DNA of 33,525 nt from Bacteroidales bacterium. GTDB taxonomy: Bacteria > Bacteroidota > Bacteroidia > Bacteroidales > CG2-30-32-10. The translations under genes and the position numbers were made by a program. The stretch spans positions 1 through 33,525 of the forward strand of contig DAOQAK010000045.1 of NCBI GenBank assembly GCA_035353855.1. Reading direction: 5' to 3'. The notes under the pieces are model-generated. The model ran no database searches and was not told where the DNA came from. It saw nothing but the letters and a program-made list of their open reading frames with translations. Positions 23,580 through 30,616 of the stretch are shown in pieces. Every line of letters starts with the position of its first letter. The stretch's first letter is position 1.

Positions 23580-24728
23580 CGTAAATTTCAAATAATTGGT
23601 ATTCTTATTATAACGCTTTTAACGTATTTTAACGTTGTTCAGGCGCAAGGTTATAAAATTAATAAAGTTGTTATTGATGCAGGTCATGGTGGTACTGACC
23701 CCGGTTGTATTGGTAGTAAGACAAAAGAAAAAGATATTGCACTTTTACTGGCAACCAAACTGGGCGATTATATAAAACAATATTTTCCAACAGTAAAAGT
23801 AATATATACCCGCAGTACCGATACTTTTGTGGAACTTTATAAACGGGCACAAATTGCAAACGATAATAAAGCGGATTTGTTTATATCAATACATTGCAAT
23901 GCAAATCCTTCTAAAGCACCGTATGGTTCGGAAACGTACGTTATGGGTTTGCATAAATCGCAGGCAAATCTTGACGTAGCGCAAAAAGAAAATGCCTCTA
24001 TTTTAATGGAAGACAGCTATATTACGAATTACGATGGGTTTGAGCCGAACACAGAAGAAGCGTATATTATTTTTTCTCTTTATCAAAATGCTTATCTTGA
24101 TTTAAGTCAAAACCTGGCAATTAAAATACAAAAACAAATGAAAGAAAAAGTTGGTTTATACGACAGAGGCGTTAAGCAGGCAGGATTTCTGGTTTTGTAT
24201 AAAACGGCTATGCCCAGTATTTTATTTGAAGCCGGGTTTTTAAGTAATTTGAAAGATGAAGAATTTCTTTCCACTGCTAAAGGACAGGATTATGTAGCAT
24301 CTGGATTATTCCGTGCTTTTAAAGAATATAAAAATGAACTGGAAAAAAATTCGATGGATAAAGATAAAGAAGATTCTGTCCCTGAAATTAAAAATGACAC
24401 TTTGCCATATCATACTATTGTAAAAGATATTTCAAAGGAAGTTAATGACACTTTAGTAAATAATATTGTTTTTAAAATTCAATTTGCTACCTGTGATGTA
24501 AAAAAACCAATTAACTCACCCGATTTTAAAGAATTAAAGGATGTCCAGGAAGTTTATCATAATGGGTTATATAAATATTTAACCGGGAATGAAAAAAAAT
24601 CGGGTGATGCTTTGGCATTATTAAAAAAAGTTCATGATTTAGGCTTTAAGGATGCATTTATAGTGGCCTTTCAGAATGGGGAAAGAATTTCTCCGCAACA
24701 AGCTATGAAATTGATAAAAAAAAATTAA
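23574..24728 (+). CDS. N-acetylmuramoyl-L-alanine amidase with C-terminal SPOR domain
   Basis: The 384-residue protein begins at GTG 23574; no upstream ATG is in frame. A signal peptide (1-24, ending VVQAQ) is followed by an Amidase_3 domain (about 29-250) with zinc ligands H38 (DAGHGG), E52 (TKEKDIAL) and H107 (ISIHCNA), and the catalytic E219 (SILFEAGF). A charged linker (about 255-290) leads to a SPOR-like domain (297-367: FKIQFATCD, GLYKYLTGNEK, DLGFKDAFIVAF). The enzyme cleaves the amide between peptidoglycan sugar and stem peptide. The SPOR domain would target it to septal denuded glycan, so a role in daughter-cell separation is likely. It is the first gene of an operon with an MCE protein, a lipoprotein and a kinase. 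I give no gene symbol because Bacteroidota amidases are not safely assigned to AmiA, AmiB or AmiC. Confidence 0.93.
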   Translation: MKRKFQIIGILIITLLTYFNVVQAQGYKINKVVIDAGHGGTDPGCIGSKTKEKDIALLLATKLGDYIKQYFPTVKVIYTRSTDTFVELYKRAQIANDNKADLFISIHCNANPSKAPYGSETYVMGLHKSQANLDVAQKENASILMEDSYITNYDGFEPNTEEAYIIFSLYQNAYLDLSQNLAIKIQKQMKEKVGLYDRGVKQAGFLVLYKTAMPSILFEAGFLSNLKDEEFLSTAKGQDYVASGLFRAFKEYKNELEKNSMDKDKEDSVPEIKNDTLPYHTIVKDISKEVNDTLVNNIVFKIQFATCDVKKPINSPDFKELKDVQEVYHNGLYKYLTGNEKKSGDALALLKKVHDLGFKDAFIVAFQNGERISPQQAMKLIKKN

Positions 24729-24754
24729 TAGATTTGTAAAAAAAATTATTCGTT

Positions 24755-25726
24755 TTGACTTTAAAAATTAAAAGAGAAGTAAAAGTTGGGATACTGGTAG
24801 TTACCACGTCTGCATTATTATTTTGGGGCATTAACTATCTGAAAGGTAAAAATTATCTTTCCAATAATCGTATTTTATATGCAACATATAACCAGGTTAA
24901 TGGTTTGGTAAAAGCAAACTGGGTTATGGTTAATGGTGTTAAGGTTGGCGAAGTTTCGGGAATTGAGTTTATTGATTCTAAAGGAAGAGTGCAGGTTCAG
25001 ATGTCGATTCAAAATAAAATAGATATACCTCGTAATACAATTGCAAGAATTTATAATTCCGATGTTTTAGGCTCGAAAGCAATTGAGTTATTATTAGGAA
25101 ATTCCACCGATATGGTAAAAAACGGAGATGTTCTAAAATCGGAAATTCAACCATCAATTACAGAAGAAGTAAGTTATCAGATGCTTCCAATAAAACGGAA
25201 AGCTGAAAGTGTTATGGCTTCGCTCGATTCAGTGCTTGCTGTTATACAATATGTGTTCAATGAAGATACACGGGAAAATCTTAAACGTAGTTTTGAAAGC
25301 ATTAAGTTCACTATAAAAAACCTGGAAAGCACTTCATATAATATAGATACTTTAGTTACTACACAAAGAAACCGTTTATCCCAGATCTTTTTAAATATTG
25401 AATCCATAACGAGCAATATCAAAAACAATAACAGTAAACTTACCAATGTTATCAATAATTTTTCATCCATAAGTGATTCATTATCGAAAGCAAAAATTGC
25501 AACGACCATAAATAATGCAAATAATGCAATGACCGATTTTGCAAAAATCACCGAAAAAATTAATAAAGGTGAAGGTTCGCTTGGCATGCTGATTAATAAC
25601 GACAGCCTTTACAATGGACTTGAAAAATCATCTATGGAATTGCATTTGTTACTTGAAGATATGAGACTGAATCCAAACAGGTATGTTCATTTTTCTGTTT
25701 TTGGAAAAAATTCGAAGAAGCAATAA
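24755..25726 (+). CDS. MCE-domain (MlaD-like) membrane protein
   Basis: The 323-residue protein begins at TTG 24755, since no ATG or GTG stands in reach and the next residues (LKIKREVKVGILV) are the expected N-terminus. One transmembrane helix (10-29, ending FWGINYLKG) precedes an MCE domain (about 37-117), recognised by the family pattern VNGVKVGEVSGI and RIYNSDVLGSKAIEL. A long helical part (about 140-310) with Asn/Ser/Ile heptads follows. MlaD-like proteins form periplasmic rings or tunnels that carry phospholipids between the membranes in complex with an MlaFEB-type ABC transporter. No ABC subunit is encoded here, so partners must lie elsewhere. Gaps of 26 bases to the amidase and 22 bases to the lipoprotein suggest an operon. 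Confidence 0.9.
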   Translation: MTLKIKREVKVGILVVTTSALLFWGINYLKGKNYLSNNRILYATYNQVNGLVKANWVMVNGVKVGEVSGIEFIDSKGRVQVQMSIQNKIDIPRNTIARIYNSDVLGSKAIELLLGNSTDMVKNGDVLKSEIQPSITEEVSYQMLPIKRKAESVMASLDSVLAVIQYVFNEDTRENLKRSFESIKFTIKNLESTSYNIDTLVTTQRNRLSQIFLNIESITSNIKNNNSKLTNVINNFSSISDSLSKAKIATTINNANNAMTDFAKITEKINKGEGSLGMLINNDSLYNGLEKSSMELHLLLEDMRLNPNRYVHFSVFGKNSKKQ

Positions 25727-25748
25727 CCTCATCAACCCCGAAAACCGC

Positions 25749-26759
25749 ATGAAATTAATTTCTTCAGTTTGCCGGTTTCATTACTTAATAATAATTTCTG
25801 TTTATTATCTGCTTTTATTATCCTGTAATCAAAACAAAACAGTTGATATTAATAATGAAATGGCAAAGCTTAAAATCGTTGGCGATAGTATCAAAAATGA
25901 TTTTTCGCTGATATTTGATAAAACTGAAAAGATTGCTTTGTATACAGAGGGTTTATATAAGAAAGGGATAATATATAATAAAGAAAAAATTGAAAAATCA
26001 GAATACGGAACATTACATAAAAAGGAAGATGATGGTGGTTCTGCAATATTTACCAGTAGTGTGGAAAAGGTAAATGATGAAATAATAAAAATCGTTAATA
26101 TCACATCTCCACTGGATTCGCTTTTCAAAAACGTAACTGATTCATTGAAATTAGTGAAACAAATATGCTTTTTTGAGCAGCATTCATTTGTGCGCCTTTA
26201 TCCGTATTTAGATGTATATTCTCAATTCATTCCCGATCTGGATATGCGGTCCATCGGGTTTTATTCTAAATGGGATAAGCGTTACAATACATCAAACAGA
26301 AAAGCAACACTGAGTAATATTTATCATAATCCTATGGGTAAGGGTTTGATGATTACATGCATGTCGCCGGTTTTTTATGATAAAGTTTTCCAGGGATTAA
26401 TAGGTTTAAATATTACCATTGATGCAATCAAGGAAAAATATTTGAAACATAACACATCGCTGATGATAGTTGATAGTAGTGGAACATGTATTGCCATTGA
26501 TGATGCAAAATCGGGAATATTCAATATACCGTTATTAAAAACACAAAAAAACATTCATACGGTTAGTGATAATGATTATATTGTTGAAAATTTAAACCTG
26601 TTAAAGAGTAAGAAAAAGGAGATACGAAAAGCATTTAATATGCTAATAAAAGAAAATGCCAAAACAGTTAAATTGAAGGTAAATGATGATGAATATATTT
26701 TAATGTGTTATAAAATACAGGGATTAAATTGGTTTATTATTAAATTCGAAAAAAAATAA
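25749..26759 (+). CDS. Lipoprotein with Cache-type sensor domain
   Basis: The start is ATG 25749, which gives a lipoprotein signal sequence: MKLISSVCRF, a hydrophobic core, and a lipobox LLSC with the lipidated C26. The 336-residue chain has a helical front part (30-140) and a Cache/PAS-like ligand domain (about 140-260: HSFVRLYPYLD, MGKGLMITCMSPVFYDKVFQGLIGLNITID, LMIVDSSGTCIAI). The wording matches the dCache domains usually found on the outside of histidine kinases or chemoreceptors. Here it is detached on a membrane lipid anchor, and the histidine kinase gene starts 6 bases after it. It is probably the ligand-sensing subunit of that kinase, but this is inferred from position and domain type only. 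Confidence 0.82.
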   Translation: MKLISSVCRFHYLIIISVYYLLLLSCNQNKTVDINNEMAKLKIVGDSIKNDFSLIFDKTEKIALYTEGLYKKGIIYNKEKIEKSEYGTLHKKEDDGGSAIFTSSVEKVNDEIIKIVNITSPLDSLFKNVTDSLKLVKQICFFEQHSFVRLYPYLDVYSQFIPDLDMRSIGFYSKWDKRYNTSNRKATLSNIYHNPMGKGLMITCMSPVFYDKVFQGLIGLNITIDAIKEKYLKHNTSLMIVDSSGTCIAIDDAKSGIFNIPLLKTQKNIHTVSDNDYIVENLNLLKSKKKEIRKAFNMLIKENAKTVKLKVNDDEYILMCYKIQGLNWFIIKFEKK

Positions 26760-26765
26760 TTTTTT

Positions 26766-28763
26766 ATGAGAAGGATACAAATGCTTTCTGCTTTCGTGGT
26801 TTTACTGCTTGTTGCAGCAAGTATTTTTATTTATCGGAATTTGATTAATCAGCAGATCGAAAGTAAAACAGATGAATTACAGAAACGTGTAAAAATTTGT
26901 GCCGAAAAAATTGAAGATTATTACCAGGATTTTATTACTGATGTTGATTATTTGATTGATGTAAAAAATTCAAAAGTAATTTTTTATGAAGATAATTCGG
27001 AGTTGATCAAACGTACCAAAAGAATTTACCTGAAATACGATAACCTGATTTCTTCTGTAAGGATTTATGATATTACAGGTAATATGATTATAGTAAATAA
27101 AGACACATATAATTATTTTAAAATAATTCATATTTCGAACAGCAATACACGTAATATCGTTTCAAAGCCCCGTGTATTTGTTGAAGGATATAAATATAAA
27201 TATACAATACCTTTGAAAAATGAAGCAGGAGTTGTGTTTGCCAATGTTTCCTTTGGGTTGTCGATTCCCAATTATATTGAAAGTGAATTTTCAAATTTTT
27301 ATTTAGGAAAGGATTCCTGGCAATTTTTGTTGAATACCAAAGGTTACCTGATGAAAGTGAAATATTCAGAAGAAGAATTTTCAAGCGATTCAGTAATTAA
27401 GGTAAGCAGCGAATCATTTATTGTTGACGAAATAAATAATGGTTATGAAGGTGTAATCAGAAATGAAATAAGTTACCAGTCGAAAAATTATAAATTATTA
27501 TCTGTTTATTATCCTGTAAATTTTTTCAAAAACAGGTTTGGAATCATTTTTAGTATTGATGAACGTGCTGTACTTTCAACTATTAATAAAAATATTTTAG
27601 TGTTCTTTATTGCCACATTAATGGTTCTGGCAATTATTATATTTATATTTATTTTTATTATCAGGCAACTTACGGAGAGTGAAACCCGCATCAGGCAGTC
27701 GCTTCAGGCCCTGGATAAAATTGTTGACAATATTCCGGCAGGGATGATTGTTGCCGATGATGAAGGAATTATTCAGAAAATAAATCATTCGGCAGCACTT
27801 CTTCTTGGTTATGAAAGTGAAAATAAAAATAAAGGTAAAAATATTCTTTCGGTACTTTCTCTGGAGCCCAATAATTGGAGCGAATCGGTAGCAAAAAAAA
27901 TAGATATAAAAAATTTAAAGGACGAAAGTAAAACAATATTATTAACGATAGTTTCATTGGTATTAGAAAACGAAAATTTTTTCCTATACACCATTGTTGA
28001 TATTACAGAAATTGAAGAAGCTGTTAAAGCTAAGGAAGCCATAGCAAAAGCTAAAACGGATTTTCTTACTAACATCAGCCATGAAATCCGTACACCAATG
28101 AATGGAATAATTGGTATCACTGATTTACTTTCAGATACCGATCTGAATGCAGAACAAAAAGAATTGATAAAACTTATACAGGATTCAGCAGAAGTATTAC
28201 TCAGAATTATTAATGATATTCTTGATTTTTCTAAGATCGAATCAGGTAAAATGAAAATTGAAAAGTTACCATTTAATATCCGTCAAATTCTAAATACCTT
28301 ATTTGAACAATTTACAATTTCGGCAAATGCAAAAGGGTTGCAACTAAAAATGGACATCAGGGATGATGTTCCGGATAACTTGTTAGGCGATCCTATCCGT
28401 TTGCAGCAGATCATAACAAACCTTCTCGGGAATTCGATAAAATTTACTGATTCGGGTTTTATTTCATTAACGTGTAGTTTATTGAATAATGAAAAGAAAA
28501 ATGCTGAAATATGCTTTTCTGTAGCTGATACAGGAATCGGAATTCCTTCGGAGAGCATTAATGAAATTTTTAAATCGTTCACACAGGTTGATACTTCTGT
28601 TTCGCGTAAATATGGAGGTACAGGTCTTGGACTGGCTATCTCAAAAGAACTTATTGAAATGATGGGCGGTGAAATATGGGTGGAAAGCCCGTCGGGAATT
28701 TCTTCCGATCCTTCAACTCCCGGTTCGGTATTTTATATTAAAGCTGTGTTCCAGGTTCTCTGA
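26766..28763 (+). CDS. Membrane sensor histidine kinase (Cache-like, PAS, HisKA, HATPase)
   Basis: The 665-residue protein has transmembrane helices at 7-25 and 276-299 bracketing a periplasmic part (26-275) that resembles a Cache fold (RIYDITGNMIIVNK, YTIPLKNEAGVVFANVSFGL). A cytoplasmic PAS domain (about 313-415: DNIPAGMIVADDEGIIQKIN) leads to a HisKA domain with the phosphoacceptor H439 in NISHEIRTPMNGIIG. The HATPase region has the N box (NLLGNSIKF, 552-560), DTGIGIP (588-594), an F box (IFKSFTQVD, 601-609) and GGTGLGL (617-623). It ends soon after, so no receiver domain is attached and it is not a hybrid kinase. No response regulator gene lies in the window. Separated by 6 bases from the Cache lipoprotein, with which it probably works. 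Confidence 0.93.
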   Translation: MRRIQMLSAFVVLLLVAASIFIYRNLINQQIESKTDELQKRVKICAEKIEDYYQDFITDVDYLIDVKNSKVIFYEDNSELIKRTKRIYLKYDNLISSVRIYDITGNMIIVNKDTYNYFKIIHISNSNTRNIVSKPRVFVEGYKYKYTIPLKNEAGVVFANVSFGLSIPNYIESEFSNFYLGKDSWQFLLNTKGYLMKVKYSEEEFSSDSVIKVSSESFIVDEINNGYEGVIRNEISYQSKNYKLLSVYYPVNFFKNRFGIIFSIDERAVLSTINKNILVFFIATLMVLAIIIFIFIFIIRQLTESETRIRQSLQALDKIVDNIPAGMIVADDEGIIQKINHSAALLLGYESENKNKGKNILSVLSLEPNNWSESVAKKIDIKNLKDESKTILLTIVSLVLENENFFLYTIVDITEIEEAVKAKEAIAKAKTDFLTNISHEIRTPMNGIIGITDLLSDTDLNAEQKELIKLIQDSAEVLLRIINDILDFSKIESGKMKIEKLPFNIRQILNTLFEQFTISANAKGLQLKMDIRDDVPDNLLGDPIRLQQIITNLLGNSIKFTDSGFISLTCSLLNNEKKNAEICFSVADTGIGIPSESINEIFKSFTQVDTSVSRKYGGTGLGLAISKELIEMMGGEIWVESPSGISSDPSTPGSVFYIKAVFQVL

Positions 28764-28769
28764 TTTATT

Positions 28770-30347
28770 TTATTTAAAAATATCTTCCTTATTGTTTGGC
28801 CGTACCTGGTCTTCCCATCGGAAGCCTTTCAGCAGAATATCGGCAGGAGATAAATCACTTTCGGGATATAAAGTGGCTTCTGGTTTTATACTGAAACTAA
28901 TGGTTTTAATATCCCTGTCTGCAACATAAATAAGCATATTTTCCGATTCAGCTTTATTGATACCAATAAGTTTTTTCCCATCATCACGTACAAAATATAA
29001 AGTTTCTCCGTTGCCCTTTACTTTGATTTTTCTCAAATCATTATTTATAAAATAACCTGTAATCATTTTACCTTTTATCTGGTTATATTTTGCAGTGTCG
29101 TCTTGCGAAATAATAAAAGCCGAAGAATAAAGTTCCATGCAATCGATTTGCTTGTGTTTCATTCGGATTAATATGGTATCAGAAGAAAGCTGATTTTCTT
29201 TAGTCCATAAAATCGGCGACATATACATGCTGATGACAGAATCTTTAAACGAATAAAAAATGGAATCGGCTACTCCTTGTAAATCGGATTTGTAAAAACG
29301 TGCATGATGATAAGCAAACATGAACTTCCCGGTATGTGTACTATCGAAAAATGCTTTCAATGTATCCGCATGCAGAAACAAGGAATCATCTTCGATAACC
29401 TGGATAAGCACAGCTTTATCTGTCATGATAGTTTTTCCTATTTTCTCATAATACTCTGCATAGTTGCCTTTCAAAATTATATCACGAACAGTATCGGTAA
29501 CAGTAATATTATCGAATGCTTTACCAAATCCTGTATTCCGGCTGTAATACAAACTGTCGCCACTCAGCTTTTGATCATTGTTCTGAAAGTATGCATGCTT
29601 ATTGAATTGTGCTATATCGTTACGTGTATCATACCATCCGTTCTCGCAATAAATAAAATTTTCTTTACTGATAATAGTTGTAGGTCCGTAGAAATATGAA
29701 ATTTCCGAATTGGTATTATACATCAATGTGTCGGAATGCATGGTGTACCGAGGATTTATAAGCACCACGCTATCTTTAAAGAAAAACTGTTTTGTGTCAG
29801 CGTAATAATATCCAATAATGCTGGTCAATTTATTTTCGGCATCGGTAATTTTTCCTCCGGTAGTATAATTCCCAATGTTGGTTTTTGTATTGTAGTTTAA
29901 ATGTTCAGTTCTTAACGTCATAGCGCCATCAATCATTTTTACATTATTATGCATTTCGGAAATTTTAGTATTTCCGTCATAAACCAGGTAATCGCCATAA
30001 ATATTTACTGATGTTGAAGTTATATGTACATTACTGAATGCCTTTACGCTATTGGTTTCGGAATAAAGATAAGCGCTGTCGCAGTATAGATATGTGTTTT
30101 CATGCTTCAATATTACATTACCTATCAATTGCTTTACATCATCGCCTAAACTTTTATCAAACTCAAGAGTGTTGGCGCTAACAAGATCAATTTTTGTAAC
30201 TTTCTGAGAATATAAGGAAACGGAAAACAATATTGTAATTATACCGATACTGAATAGTTTGCTGCATCGACTACAAAAAACTTTTTTATTGTAAATGTTA
30301 TTATTTACGACTATCTGGGATAAATCGGTATAGCTCGTTCTATTCAT
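28770..30347 (-). CDS. OstA/LptA-like protein (LPS transport component)
   Basis: The start is uncertain. I chose ATG 30347 (MNRTSYTDL, 525 residues) because a -7-like TATATTTG sits about 22 bases upstream. ATG 30407 adds 20 residues (MKKFSF...) and would be the alternative. A hydrophobic segment near residues 31-45 (LFSIGIITILFSVSLYSQ) is a signal peptide with a long polar front, or a signal anchor. The body repeats beta-strand turns typical of OstA/LptA jellyroll domains: LIGNVILKHENTYLYCDSAYLY, AFSNVHITSTSVNIYGDYLVYDG, MTLRTEHLNYNTKTN. Family members bind the lipid A part of LPS and bridge it to LptD. This Bacteroidota form (OstA-like, about 500-600 residues) has several such units in a row. 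It is convergent with the kinase, 6 bases away. Confidence 0.85.
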   Translation of the reverse strand: MNRTSYTDLSQIVVNNNIYNKKVFCSRCSKLFSIGIITILFSVSLYSQKVTKIDLVSANTLEFDKSLGDDVKQLIGNVILKHENTYLYCDSAYLYSETNSVKAFSNVHITSTSVNIYGDYLVYDGNTKISEMHNNVKMIDGAMTLRTEHLNYNTKTNIGNYTTGGKITDAENKLTSIIGYYYADTKQFFFKDSVVLINPRYTMHSDTLMYNTNSEISYFYGPTTIISKENFIYCENGWYDTRNDIAQFNKHAYFQNNDQKLSGDSLYYSRNTGFGKAFDNITVTDTVRDIILKGNYAEYYEKIGKTIMTDKAVLIQVIEDDSLFLHADTLKAFFDSTHTGKFMFAYHHARFYKSDLQGVADSIFYSFKDSVISMYMSPILWTKENQLSSDTILIRMKHKQIDCMELYSSAFIISQDDTAKYNQIKGKMITGYFINNDLRKIKVKGNGETLYFVRDDGKKLIGINKAESENMLIYVADRDIKTISFSIKPEATLYPESDLSPADILLKGFRWEDQVRPNNKEDIFK

Positions 30348-30368
30348 TTTTTTCAAAAAGGAAGAGAA

Positions 30369-30376
30369 CAAATATA
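30369..30376 (-). promoter_or_regulatory. Candidate -7 element for the OstA-like gene
   Basis: The minus strand reads TATATTTG, an exact TAnnTTTG match, with a 3-of-4 TTTT as -33 element 18 bases upstream. It lies between two candidate start codons (30407 and 30347), which favours the downstream one. Confidence 0.4.
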
Positions 30377-30571
30377 AAACATACAATGTGAATGAAAATT
30401 TTTTCATCAGGTTTTTTGAACAAAGCAAAATTAATTAAAAAGCTGAATATGGAAGGTTAATTATTGTTAAGTAAGTTTGATATTGATAATTGGAAATTGA
30501 AAAAACATTTAATAACATTTTGCTGTTATTAAAATTTTGAATCAATTAAAATTTAGTATAATCTGATAAAT

Positions 30572-30579
30572 TAAATTTG
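30572..30579 (+). promoter_or_regulatory. Candidate -7 element for the beta-propeller protein
   Basis: TAAATTTG matches TAnnTTTG exactly and lies 37 bases before the ATG at 30617. No clear -33 element at the usual spacing. Confidence 0.35.
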
Positions 30580-30616
30580 CTACAATGTGAAAAAATAATT
30601 TTTTGCAAATCAAATA

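Noticed and set aside
25177..25587. 136-codon minus-strand frame opposite the MCE gene
   Set aside because: Antisense shadow of a firm MCE protein; its hydrophobic, serine-rich composition is that of a reversed helical region.
29304..29699. 131-codon plus-strand frame opposite the OstA-like gene
   Set aside because: Antisense to a protein with clear repeated OstA-type strands; no family resemblance.
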